Positions 1-10,830 of a DNA stretch of 64,000 bases are shown here, one piece after another (the stretch's first letter is position 1; every line of letters begins with the position of its first letter). A model generated the notes under the pieces. That model did not search any database. It was not told where the DNA came from and worked only from the letters and a program-made list of their open reading frames with translations. The stretch covers positions 2,127,791-2,191,790 of the forward strand of contig OZ036007.1 of NCBI GenBank assembly GCA_964035015.1, read 5' to 3'. The stretch comes from Corallium rubrum (lineage: Eukaryota > Cnidaria > Anthozoa > Scleralcyonacea > Coralliidae). Made by a program: the position numbers and the translations under genes.

Positions 1-30
1 ATTTTAACAGTCGTTTTCACCATGACTTAC

Positions 31-722
31 CAGCATCAGCACATGTCCGATTGCGAGGTAACCTTTGAAATAAACTTTGCGTGTGTTCACCGCCTGGCAC
101 CTCGGGATACGTAAGCATATGACGTAACGTAGCATGTACGTCGAACGACGACGAGATGATGTCTTGATTGCGTCGTAAGTTCGCGGCAAGATTGGGAAAC
201 GATCGGTGAAACTTCGAGGGCAAGGAAATTGAGAACCAAGGTAAACGTTCCTCCAGTTTTCCTTGCATAGTACCACGGTACTCGGCATTTCGTGATCCAT
301 GATCGCCCATAATGATCACCATTGTATCCCTATGGTACCCCTGGTTCACAAACGTCCTCAGGAACCACAATAAATCATTCTCAGCGTAGCTCAAGTGATT
401 CGGATGCGCGTGCGTTAAGTACGACATAAATCCGAAAGCAAATTTTCTAGCTGTGGGATATGTGTCGAAGAAATCCATGACGTATTTTAGCGTAAGATTC
501 GTCATGGAATTCGAGTTGGAGCACAGCCCAGGCTCGTCTCGTTCATGCGCCTGTTCTAGAGAAAGCCAAAATGGTCTCATGTAGTGATGAGTAGGGCTTC
601 GTCTGAAGCCTTCTAAGCGCAGATTAAATGAACTAACACTTGGGTCATCTTCAGCAAACAACGTCATATAGCCTTGTTTCTCGTAGTCTTTCATTATCCA
701 TGGCCAGTTGTCGATAGGTCTT
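31..722 (-). CDS. DUF229 gene exon 3 (catalytic-fold half)
   Basis: The acceptor is a pyrimidine-rich tract ending CGCAG before 722 and the donor is GTAAGT directly after base 31. The exon completes a Gly codon from exon 2 and continues RPIDNWPWIMKDY, then the DUF229 signature region with FGFMSYLTHAHPNHLSY, IIMGDHGSR and LEERLPWF. It is 692 nt and ends in phase 1, so the coding region continues left of the window. Confidence 0.9.
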
Positions 723-804
723 CTGCGAGAAGCGAAATTGGAGAGTAAAAAATGAGCAAGGGAATTGTCAATACAACAATGATAACAATAAAAATATGAT
801 GGCG

Positions 805-896
<92 letters not shown>

Positions 897-3800
897 ATAA
901 TTAAGAAATGTGATAATAAACGGTGTTTTGTTTTGTTTACCGGATTTCAAAACTCATACATATGAAGAAATATTTTTCTTTGATTGGCTAATTAGCTCAT
1001 GAATTGTTAATGAGTTTGAGAATTGACGTTAAGTAACTGATTCAACTAAATCGGTTAAAATAGAAAAATGCTATTGTTGTAACTCACCCGCCATACGATC
1101 TTCTTCCCTCGGGCACTTCGTTCTCATATTTCCCAGTAAGCATAGCGGTCAAAATAGGCGTGGTCGCATCACCAACAACAGACATCCCTTCCATAAAATA
1201 TGTATTCATCTGTGTCTTTAAAAACGAAACAACACCACTCATTTTCCTCTCAAAGTTAGCCCTCGACGTTGAATCAAAACCGATTATCAGAACATTCAAG
1301 GGAATGCCCTTTCCTTTAAAATCATTCATTTTTTTCATTTGCTTCTCTAAAGTGTCAACTAATGGGGCGACACGCGCCTGTAGGTCTGACGCAACACCGC
1401 CTTTTATCTCATAATTAACACGAAAGAAATCACTGTCGCCGATGCTGTTGCTTTCGCGAAGGCTCTCTACGCCTCGAAAAGGGTTTTTCGGCGCCTTGTA
1501 AGTAAAATGCCAGTCACCTGCTCTCACAATTTCTCTGAGTTTCACCGACTTTTTCACTATTTTTGTTTCATCTGCTCCATCACGCAAGACAAGCTTATTC
1601 CCGACCACCTTGAACGCTCGGAGTCGTGGGTGCATGGACAGACACCTCTTTTGGAGGTTTGTTCCAACGTCATAAAGGAGCGGGAATACATGAGGATGAA
1701 ATGGGTCCAACTTGGGTACCTTGCAAGCGAGGGAGACATTATTGGCAGCAGCTGTTGGTTTGTCAGCGTTTGGATTGTTTTGTCTCTGAATTTCAGAGTG
1801 ACGGGTCTGTTTTAAACGTGAATTCTTCAATGTAGTTGTCGGTATGTTCCTTGGCTTGGATGTAACTTTGTTTGAATTAAGAACGGAGTTACCGCGCTTT
1901 CCTTGAACCGTTTGTATTTCTTTATTTTCACTGCCACTTTCTTTCACGCTCTTGTCGTCGTGAAAGTCTTCAGTTCTTTTGTTATTTTGTTGGTTATTCG
2001 ATTGTCCTACCCTTTCTTCGCTGTCAGTTCTATAACCTTGTCTTTTTCCATCCTGTTTTTGAAGATCATTCCTATTTTTCTTCTCCACGGTCTTCTGTTT
2101 ATTTACATTTCGATCACTTTTGCCACCATCAATTTTTTTGTTTCGTTGTGTTCTTTCTTCCACTAGTATCACCTCTTGATCCCATTCTACCCTCTTCTGA
2201 TCCTTCTTCGATCTTCCATCTTCCATCTCCTCTATCGGTTTCCCTTTCACCTCTTCCAGTTCATCTTTTGTCTCCTTTTTCTGCTCCTTCTTCGCTAGCT
2301 CGTTCTCATTCATCGCTTTCTTTTTCTCTTCTTCTTCATCCTCTTCCTCGTCTTCTTCAATATGCACAACCGAATACGTTTTCGTCGGTAGCGCTGCAGT
2401 AGTGGATACAGCTTCTGTAGAACCAATTACTGAATCATCAAACCTGTTAAAAGACACATTTCATTTACACTCGTTTAAAAATTAGTTTAAAACGATGCAA
2501 CATTCGTTTGGAACAATCTCAAATTCGTTTAGAACGATCTCAAACTCGTTTAGAACGATGTAACATTCTTTTAGAACGATGTAACATTCTTCTAGAACGA
2601 TGTAACATTCGTTTAGAACGATGTAACATTCTTTTCGAAGGATATAACATTCGTTTAGAACCGACTATATAATATTCTATTAGAACGATGTAACATTCGT
2701 TTAGAACGATGTAACATTCTTTTAGAACAATGTAACATTCTTTTAGAACGATGTAACATTCTTTTAGAACGATGTAACATTCTTTTAGAACGATGTAAAA
2801 TTCGTTTAGAACGATCCCAAATTCGTTTAGAACTAACATTCGTTTAGAATTATCTCAAATTCGTTTAGAAAGATATAACATTATTTTAGAACAATGTAAC
2901 ATCGTTTAGAACGATGTGACATTCGTTTAGAACGACCTCGCACTTGTTTAGATCAAACTCGCACCGGTTTCAAGATCGGCCTCAGACTCGATATTAGAAG
3001 AAGAATATTAATAAAATTAACTCAATGCTTTCTGGTTAATAATGACCACTAACAATCAATTAGATATATAACAATTATATCAACCGTTTAAAATTTAAAT
3101 CACAACAGGTATACTCCTGGTAGCTGAGCTTTTGCTCTTGAAAGAATATTAGAAAAGCACAAAGTCTCATTTAATATAATTAACAAGTTTAGTTCCTCAG
3201 ACAAATCTACCATATTGAGAAAGGCAATCTCGTCACGTAAATAAAACCTGCTAAATTAACATATGTCAAAAAGAACTGTATAAATTAGTCTTTGTTAGAT
3301 GTGCAAGAAGCCGTCGTATGTGTTTGTCAACAAAATTTAGGGTCTTTTACGGTCGCGCGTATACTGAATCGGTCTATGGTTTAAGAATTGGTCGATTCTT
3401 GAACCATTATAGATTGTACAAAACAAGTATAAACATAAGTCTGGCTTCCTGTACCTTTGGCCTTTCCAGACAAATTAATTTACATATATATATATATAAT
3501 TTATTATTGACCATGAGGAACTACGGAAGATGAAAGTTTAAGTAACAACTCGTTTCTAAACACGAGTATATTGGCTGAAGTACCGAAGACTATATAAAAT
3601 CGTTTCAACATTTGTTGCCAGACATAGACGCGGTCACAGAGAATGAGCGTATCGCATTAAATATCGCCTCGTATTATTAACAAGTATACAATATACAAGT
3701 GTATACAGTATTTTATATTCCCATAATCTATATAGATAATATAAATACTGGTCGTTTAATTCGATATGTTTATGGACGTGTAGCAATTAGCAAGGCAGAG

Positions 3801-4280
3801 CAAGGAGTCACGGTTGAATCGAACAAGTAATTTCGAGTCATTAGATTTTCGCGAAACACTTGGCAGCAGCTGTAATAATAAATTACAGACAAACTTACTA
3901 CCTTATAATCGTCTAGGTTTTTCTCAACATACAGTTTCTAATGCGCTGTAATTTTACTAGATTCTCAAAAGCGGTCATTAAAGACTCTCTTCGTAAACAC
4001 AAACGACAGTAAACTGTAGTGAGACACACAAGCGCAGAACCAACGAACGCCGGTGTATTCGTATGTTTCCATTGAGCGGATATGAATCAACTATAGCAGA
4101 CCGCATTATAAAGTTAAATACGCCATCTCACCGTGAAGTCTCGTCTCTTTGGGCCTCTCCGACACGCTTCAGATATTTTGTCGTTATCCGTTCACTTTTC
4201 ATGTAAAGAATGAAGAAGACACCAAGACAGGACGCGATCACTATAGCAAGCGTCCTCTTCCTAGTGAAACGGACAGCCAT
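31..4280 (-). CDS. DUF229 type II membrane protein (gene level, 3' end outside window)
   Basis: Three exons (4132-4280, 1088-2443, 31-722) join with compatible phases to give 732 codons, and the gene continues past the left edge. The N-terminus is a short basic segment followed by one hydrophobic stretch (about residues 11-27), as in a type II signal anchor. A long Glu/Lys/Asn-rich low-complexity stalk follows. The C-terminal part matches the DUF229 family of the alkaline phosphatase/sulfatase superfamily: a VLIIGFDSTSR segment, where the family places its metal/nucleophile motif, and later IIMGDHGSR and EERLPW. The family's substrate is not established, so I give none; a secretory-pathway or surface location is inferred from the anchor. 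The introns carry a (GTT)n tract and a 21-bp minisatellite. A second copy of the first exon lies at 9571-9728 and may be an alternative start. Domain call is confident; function is unknown. Confidence 0.85.
804..896. repeat. (GTT)n microsatellite in the DUF229 gene intron
   Basis: About 31 uninterrupted GTT/AAC units lie in the intron between exons 2 and 3 (723-1087). On the gene's sense strand the tract reads (AAC)n. Confidence 0.97.
1088..2443 (-). CDS. DUF229 gene exon 2 (charged stalk and start of the domain)
   Basis: The acceptor TTTTAACAG precedes base 2443 and the donor GTGAGT follows base 1088. The 1356-nt exon begins by completing an Arg codon from exon 1 (phase match for both exon 1a and 1b) and ends in phase 2. 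Roughly the first 200 residues are low-complexity and rich in E, K, N and Q, with an acidic run near the start. The last 150 residues enter the DUF229 fold (PLNVLIIGFDSTSRANFERK, then MLTGKY). Confidence 0.9.
2480..2945. repeat. 21-bp minisatellite in intron 1 of the DUF229 gene
   Basis: Roughly 20 imperfect copies of a 21-bp unit, TTTAGAACGATGTAACATTC plus one base. Variants differ mostly at the C/T after ATT and at the position before GTAACA. The array begins directly upstream of the exon 2 acceptor. Apparent reading frames in it are artefacts of the repeat. Confidence 0.93.
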
Positions 4281-4640
4281 TGTTTAGCGACTCCTGTGGC
4301 CATCTGCTGTGTTTATCAATTAGTTACTGATCTGCTGGCAGGCGCATGGTTTCCGGAGGCCAACTGGTGGTCGTGAGGACCAGGTGAGCTCTTTGCCGGC
4401 CGCAAGTTCATCGATTGGCTTTGAACTTTTAGCTTTTATTTTATAGAAATACATATACTATCCCTATTCAAACATTTCGAGCGGGGGCGGGGGAACGGAG
4501 ATAAGAGCCTGGTACGAGGTTGACATTTCGAATTAATGTTTTGCCACCCCAATGGGCCCATCGATCACGTGAGTGAAAACAACCCTCCATGATTCACGAT
4601 GTCATTGGTTATATTTTTGCCGAGCAGAAACCCGTTCCAT
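3080..4640. repeat. Segmental duplication, copy 1 (carries exon 1a)
   Basis: This stretch aligns by eye with 7893-11120: a shared start at AACCGTTTAAAATTTAAATC, shared sequence around the first exon, and a shared end near the GATCACGTGAGTGAAAAC motif. Copy 1 lacks several insertions present in copy 2. A third short piece (TGTATAAATTAG through the GTTTGTCAACAAAATC motif) lies at about 6295-6390. Confidence 0.8.
4132..4280 (-). CDS. DUF229 gene exon 1a (signal anchor)
   Basis: The 149-nt coding exon starts at an ATG in AACAATGGC, a good initiation context, and ends in phase 2 at donor GTGAGA. It encodes MAVRFTRKRT followed by the hydrophobic LAIVIASCLGVFFILYM and a basic exit segment. The phase fits the exon 2 acceptor at 2443 exactly. 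It is too short to be obvious as an open frame, but the copy at 9571-9728 preserves the frame. Confidence 0.82.
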
Positions 4641-4698
4641 AAAACCACTGAAAAACAAATAATGAAATTCGTAAAGTTAAAAGAAACTACTACATATC

Positions 4699-4967
4699 TA
4701 GTCTCCTTCGCAGACCTTCTTATGGCTCACGTTTATTCCCCAACCAAGGTCTGCTGAAACGAGTCACACATTCCATTCCCTTAATCCGACCAATCACAGC
4801 GAGCTTTCTAGATTCTGGAAAGCTGACCTCCGACCTTGTGTTGTTACGACAGTGGTGTAATTTCATTGGTCCATGTACACAAAGGGAATGGAATGTGCGG
4901 CTCGTTTCAGCAGACGTTAGTTGGGGAGTGTTTATAGCGAGCATAAGAACGTCTGCGAAGGAGACTA
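4699..4967. mobile_element. MULE-like MITE (9-bp TSD)
   Basis: A 269-bp element with terminal inverted repeats beginning TAGTCTCCTTCGCAGAC, flanked by perfect 9-bp duplications CTACATATC at 4690-4698 and 4968-4976. A 9-bp duplication is typical of Mutator-like elements. It has no coding capacity. Confidence 0.88.
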
Positions 4968-5059
4968 CTACATATCCAGTATTGATGAAAACAAACACAA
5001 TTCAAAAAATACATGGAAAACTATAAATAGTATAGTATACTGGGTAAAACATCTAAAAA

Positions 5060-6290
5060 TACTATATAATTAGCAACATCAGGGCAAATGATATCAATTA
5101 CAATGAACCTGAATCAATAATAGCAGAGCTGTTCAATGATCATTTTATAAATGCAGTGGCGGATAAAGGATTTTTGCAAGAGGGTGACTATAAGGTGCTC
5201 AGTTGTTTCTCTCAGAATATTTAACAGGAGCACGCGGGGGGTGGGGGGCAAAACAGGCAATACTTACTACGTGGGGGCAGGGGAGCGCCGAAGGTGCGAC
5301 AAACTTCCAGGGGGGTCTGGGGGCATGCTCCCCCGGAAAAATTTTGAATTTTAGAGTCTCCGAAATAGCATTTCCTGCATTCTGAGGGGGATTTGAAAGA
5401 GTTTTGAAGGATATAAATTACCAAACAAAATACCCAACTATATGAATTCACCATACCATGCAAGGCATACATCATGTAGACATGTCGTCATTGTCGTGGA
5501 CTCATGGGATATGTTTTATAAGTTTATGCTCCAAAATTACTATGTATATTCAGATTTCAGATTGAGATTGTATACAATACGTATATATAATCGTGATTCT
5601 TACTGTCTTAAAATTGGGGTTTCAAATTTAAAAGATATTAGCGTATCATGATGTCCAATCTTATTGCAAAGGAGAGGCCATACCTACGACCTGTATCAAT
5701 AATACAATTTATGCACGTTTTACACACGAGTGACTGTTGTGATTTGTATAAACAACTGCTAGTGTATCGCTGTATAATCCTGTATTGGTTGGGACGGGGA
5801 AGGGGTTGGGGTTGGGGAGGGGGGTGACTAGTCACCCGCCCCTGAAATGTAGGCCCTAATCTTGCTAAACAGATACCATCCACCCTCCGTGAGCCAGGTG
5901 ATTTTATAACAAATATTAATAATATTGTTTTAGATGCAATGATAAGCTTTCAGCAAATAAGGCATCCGGAATTGACAAAATCCCAGCTATAAAAGTTGTA
6001 AAAATAGCCGAGAGGGTGGTATAGAAATAACTATATTAGACCAATATCGGTGTTGTATGTTATTTCAAAATTTTCTGAAAAGATTGTTTCTACCCAATTA
6101 TATACATCTTTAATGAAAGAACATATGTTATCCATGCATGCATGCATCAATCGGGCTTCAGACCTCAACACTCGACTGAAACAGCTCTACATAAATTAGC
6201 TATGGCATGGAAAAAACATATGGATAAAAGGGATATTGGCATTGCAGTTTCCAGTCATTGATTTAAAAAAGGCATTCGATACCGTTGATA
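5060..6290 (+). mobile_element. Degraded CR1/L2-type LINE reverse transcriptase, split by a repeat
   Basis: Translated pieces match a LINE RT in order: LFNDHFINAV (about 5125-5160), then after an interruption KASGIDKIPA (about 5960), a segment like RPISVLYVISKFSEKIVS (about 6040-6090), SGFRPQHSTETALHKLAMA (about 6150-6200) and a LKKAFDTVD-like motif near 6260-6290. Stops and frameshifts are frequent. The 5160-5885 stretch interrupting it is a different repeat. Clade assignment is tentative. Confidence 0.72.
5160..5885. repeat. Unclassified G-rich repeat interrupting the LINE
   Basis: Contains the block GGGGGCATGCTCCCCC and a nearby CATTTCCTGCATTCTGAGG motif. Related wording recurs at about 32455-32500 and 41400-41450, so this is a dispersed family. 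No credible coding. Confidence 0.5.
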
Positions 6291-6599
6291 TACAATATGT
6301 CAAAGTGAACTGTATAAATTAGCTTTTGTTAGATGTGCAAGAAGCCGCGTCGTATGTGTTTGTCAACAAAATCAGTTTACGGTCTTTTAAGCGGCCTGGT
6401 TTCCATATATAGTTGTAATTGTTGTAATTCAGTCGGCGATTGATCGGCGATTGTTTGCGATCTTTTACAACAGTCGTGTTTCCATATAGTTATAATTGTT
6501 GTAATTCAAATCACCAATTCGCTCGGACTGAGGACTTCTCGGTCTTGACAAAGTTCAGATGAGCTTTCAAAACCAAATTGAATGTATGATCATTTTCAC

Positions 6600-7170
6600 A
6601 GCTTAACACAATATAACAAGCAATATTATACCTCAACTGTAAATTGTCCAGTCAGAAAGCTTGATTTGTACCATGTGACCAGTCAATTAATCATCGAATT
6701 ACCCCCTCAAAAGTAATATTCCCGCTGCAGCGGGGAATATGCTTCGTGTACCCACGCGTGAACGCCACGAACGCACGATTCAACGAAGCCGTCAACTATG
6801 GCGGAGTTTGGCGAGACCAGAAAACGTTTCGCCTGGACAAGAAGATTGTTAAGAAAATAAGGATTCAGGGAATACAAAGAAAGCAACAAACAATGCGTCC
6901 AGAAGCCTTGAGACGACAACAGAATGGAAACAGACAATGAAAAGCGGACAAAAGTTAAGCTAAGCGAACTTTATTAACATTATTTCAGTTTTTTTTTTTG
7001 AAAGATTAATATGTTTCGGTATAATATATAATTTATAGACCTTTCACTCGGGGAATTCGATGAAATATTACCCCTCGGGATGATATATCCCTCGAGCTTC
7101 GCCCTCGGGATATATCATACCTCGGGCAGTAATATTTCATCGAATTCCCCTCGCTCCAGGTCTATAAATG
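6600..7170 (+). mobile_element. Dispersed repeat A, copy 1, with a palindromic end
   Basis: Nearly the same sequence occurs in reverse orientation at 30922-31455. It contains a 64-codon frame (6746-6940) ending RRQQNGNRQ, also open in the other copy. It ends in a large palindrome (7040-7165) built on GGGGAATTCGATGAAATATT. No known protein domain recognised. Confidence 0.75.
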
Positions 7171-7349
7171 CTAATGATTTACACGTTCAGTAACGCTTAT
7201 TAAATAACATTTTAGTAATTTAGTATAGGCTTCTTTAACAAAATCGAGGTTTTTTTGAAAGGATTTGGCCGGTTTTTGTCAATAATTTTGTGTTTTACGT
7301 TTGTAGTGGTAACCTTAATTATAAAATAACTGGAGAAAATCGTAACAAA

Positions 7350-7640
7350 ACACGAGCCGTAGGCGAGTGGTTTTAGCTTTTCGAAAGTCGAGCAATTTCC
7401 CAAGTGTTTGGATAAGAGTCTCCAAACACGGAAAAAAAACATTTGGTATTTCTTTTATAAAATAATCACAAGTGAATATGATATACTGTCCGACATTTTC
7501 AAAAAATCGTTTTGGCGGGAATTTTCCGTGTTTGGATACTCTGATCCAAACACGGCAATTGACCAATCAGGGCTCGCGTAGTATACATGTCTCGCAATTT
7601 CCCAAGTGTTTGGATCAGAGTATTCAAACACGGAAAACCA
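7350..7640. repeat. Foldback repeats with a GTGTTTGGAT palindrome
   Basis: Three inverted units of the type GTGTTTGGATACTCTGATC with AATTTCCCAAGTGTTTGG flanks. The same motif recurs at about 16235-16345. Non-coding foldback repeat of unknown class. Confidence 0.6.
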
Positions 7641-8052
7641 TTTGGTAATTCTTTATTATTAAAATAGGTATTTGTAATACTGTACCGCTTGGCTTTATAG
7701 GAATATTTTCGATAGGAATAATTTTAAACTGAACAACAACAAAGGATATACTTTATTCGCTTTTATTATTATTAAAAATTAAATTGTCCCCGCACCCCGC
7801 GTTTTCCGAACAGCCAAGATGAAAACGATATCTATATTTCACTGGTTTTGCACCCCTGCGTCATGGCGGAAATTACCTTGAATGGTCTATTATATTAACC
7901 GTTTAAAATTTAAATCACAACAGGTAATACTCCTGGTAGCTTGAGCTTTTGCTCATAAAAGAATATTAGAAAATAATAAAGTCTCGTTTATAATTAGCAA
8001 GTTTAATCACTCAGACAAGTTTTCCCCTCCCAAATATACCGTATTTACAAAG

Positions 8053-8265
8053 CGAAATATAGTAAGGTTAGATATACTGCCGAAACAGAGAACGTAGGAG
8101 TCTAACGTTTCGAGCGAAGGCCCTTCGTCAGAGAGAAAGGGCCTTCGAAGGGCCTTCACTCGAAACATTAGACTCCTACGTTCTCTGTTTCGGCAGTATA
8201 TCTAACCTTACTATATTTCCATTGTTGTTTCTACACTGCCTACGCAGCACGCTACTTTTATTACA
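8053..8265 (-). mobile_element. Penelope-like fragment with a hammerhead-ribozyme-like core, palindromic
   Basis: The insertion is flanked by a perfect 12-bp duplication GTATTTACAAAG (8041-8052 and 8266-8277). Bases 8055-8218 form a near-perfect inverted repeat. The minus strand of its left arm reads CTGACGA, a 4-bp stem GGGC/GCTC with a CTTC loop, then CGAAAC, matching the conserved hammerhead core (CUGANGA ... GAAA). Penelope-like retroelements are known to carry hammerhead motifs in their terminal repeats. The right arm has lost CTGACGA. Ribozyme activity is not shown. Confidence 0.65.
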
Positions 8266-9570
8266 GTATTTACAAAGAATGTAAACAAAACCTGCTAAAT
8301 GTTTAACATATGTCAAAGTAAACTGTATAAATTAGTACTCAAATTAGGGACTTTTAAGATGTTAGGACGACGACAGCGCTTAAAAGCAAGATAAGTTTTA
8401 CAATTTAAAGCAGTCACGGTTAACTGACTATTACATTTAATATCTGAAGCTAGTTTAATGACTTTCAAAACGCCACCAGTTTGCTGAAATGATTGTAGTG
8501 TCTGCATTGAAGTTTATCTCAAGCAACACTTTCTCATCTTGCACGTCGTTGACGAGTCCTGAAGACGTGAAAATGCTCTAAGTGGCGTTGTTTAAAGAAG
8601 GAGGACGGTGTTGAGATTACTCTGGAGACTGAAAATTATTCATTCTCTTTGTTTTGAAAAATAACGTCGTCGTTGAGGTTGACGTCGTAACAAGACGTTC
8701 TCTGATCAAAAAATTTTATTGTAACGAGCTTTTGGCTGTCAGTCTACAGCCTTCGACGCCGGCAGAAAAAAGGAAGTTAAATCTCTCTCTATATATATAC
8801 AAGCGGGAAACGAAAAGCAGTGTAAAGTGCGGAAAACTAAAAGCAGTGTAAAGTGTCAAAAACAAAGAAGTGGAACACTTATTAAAGTAACTAATAAAAG
8901 TGACAAAAAACAATTATAAATAGATTACAAATTGTCAAAAGTAACGCCTATAGGGATATATAAAATATATGAGTTAAATTTATATATTATTGTTTCTTAA
9001 ATAAAATAGCATATTGTCTTGGAAGAGGTTTTTGAATTATTGTCAGCTTCTCTTGTTAGGACTATTGGCTGAACTGAAGTACCAGGGTATCGCATATTTA
9101 AATATCGTCTCGTATTTCTTAATAGGAATGTATACAGTATTCTATATCCCATGGTCTATATAGCTAATAATTATAAATATATACTGGTCAATTAATTCGA
9201 TAGGCGTGTAGCAATTAGCAAGGCAGAGCAATAATCACGGTTGAATCGAACAAGTATTTTCGAGTCATTAGACTGGCAGTGGCTGTATAAATAATAAATT
9301 ATAGACAAACGGTTTTCTCAACATACAGTTTCTAATGCGCTGTCATTCTACCAGATTCTCAAAAGCGTCCATTAAAGACTCTCTTCGTAAACACAAACGA
9401 CAGTAAACTGTAGTGAGACATACAAGCGCAGAACGAGAAGTCATTTATAGCCAACGAACGCCGGTGTATTCGTATATGTATCCACGGAGCGGATATGAAT
9501 AATCAGAATTAACTATATTAAACAATACCGCGTTATGTAAAGTTTAAATACGCCATCTCAGTGATCTCAC

Positions 9571-9728
9571 CGTGAAGTCTCGTCTCTTTGGGCTTCTCTG
9601 GCATGCTTCATGAGATATTTTGTCGTTATCCGTTCACTTTCAGTCATGTAAAGAATGAAGAAGACAGCAAGACAGGACACAATCACTATAGCAAGCGTCC
9701 TCTTCCTTAGAATGAAACGGACAGCCAT
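9571..9728 (-). CDS. DUF229 gene exon 1b (duplicated signal-anchor exon)
   Basis: The 158-nt exon has the same AACAATGGC start, the same GTGAGA donor and the same phase (2) as exon 1a. It encodes MAVRFILRKRT, then LAIVIVSCLAVFFILYM and a basic segment. It differs from exon 1a by three separate 3-nt indels plus substitutions, so the frame has been kept since duplication. It may be an alternative first exon for the same downstream exons or a relic of a partial tandem duplication. No other exon of the gene was found near it. Confidence 0.7.
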
Positions 9729-9797
9729 TGTTTCAGGACCCCTGTCCCCATGTACCAGTCTATCAATTTGGTTACCGTAATGATTCGAATAAGCGCC

Positions 9798-10372
9798 TGG
9801 GGCGCTGTCACAGTGAAATGTGTTACCCCATGAAATCTGTTACCACGGAACAAAGTTACTACCGGCTACATGCAATTAGTCTTCTTTTATATTAGGTCGA
9901 AAGAAATATAGGCCATTTTTTATATCGTAATGGTAAAATCATGATAAATCAAATGTGTTCTTTTAGTCATCCTTTTATCAAATAGAAACTAGGAACTATC
10001 TACAATACTCGCTAATGGAAGACCTAGATCCAAACAGACAACCGTTTGCTCATCACTGCAGTATTATTTTAATAGTGATCTACAGTATTAAACCTTTTTT
10101 TTCTTCCTCTCCCTTTATGACAATACGTCGTTTGGACTGGTTCACTTCTTTCCCAATATGTGTGTTTATAGAGACCTGGTCGACTTCAAATTCTTTCACC
10201 AGTCGTCTTATTAAAGCCATACCTCGCTTGTTTCGTAGCCCCAGTGCGATATTTCCTTTCCCTAAGAAATTCTAACAACTCGTTGTATTTGTGTTCATTC
10301 ATGCCGGTAGGAACTTTGTTCCACGGGTAACAGATTTTACGGGGTAACACATTTCACTGTGACAGCGCTTAT
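9798..10372. mobile_element. Inner inverted-repeat unit nested in the TA element
   Basis: About 70 bp of inverted termini (CGCTGTCACAGTGAAATG, then TGTTACCCC and GGAACAAAGTT) bound a 430-bp core. An open frame at 10015-10275 has no recognised domain. It looks like a separate element nested in the TA-flanked one; the exact duplication could not be fixed. Confidence 0.6.
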
Positions 10373-10724
10373 TCGAGAGGGGGCGCTTACTCGGGAGGGG
10401 ACGCTTATTTAATGTTTTAGCAAACACCGCAATCTGATTCCATAAAAACGCAGAACTTTAATAACAATCTTAACAAGAACAATAGCAAGGATTTAAAAAA
10501 AACTGAAACCCTAGTTCTCTGCTCTAGTAGATAGAATACAAGTTATATTTATAATGTAGCTAATTGTTCTCAATCAATGACAAGTTCTAATATGCGCAAT
10601 GCATATATTTGTGACAAATAAAATGTTGAAGGACAGTTGATTTTATACCGATGTTCATGCGTCTCTTATCGGTTGGGTAATCATTTACAATTTTACATAC
10701 AGTAGTTCCCTATCGAGAGGAAGG

Positions 10725-10830
10725 AGGGGGGGGGGGGGGGGGCGCTTATTAGAAGGAGGGCGCTTATTAGAAGGAGGGCGCTTATTAGAAGGAGGGCGCT
10801 TATTAGAAGGAGGGCGCTTATTCGAATCAT
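10725..10830. repeat. 19-bp minisatellite
   Basis: About five copies of GCGCTTATTAGAAGGAGGG, preceded by a run of G. It lies in the right arm of the TA element and is built from the same GCGCTTATT word as the element's terminus. Confidence 0.9.

Noticed and set aside
2540..2839. Minus-strand repetitive 99-codon frame
   Set aside because: Translation of the 21-bp minisatellite; the unit length is a multiple of three so the frame stays open by default.
7065..7165. Rho-independent-like terminator or attenuator hairpin
   Set aside because: It is a palindromic transposon end in a eukaryotic genome; bacterial terminators do not apply.
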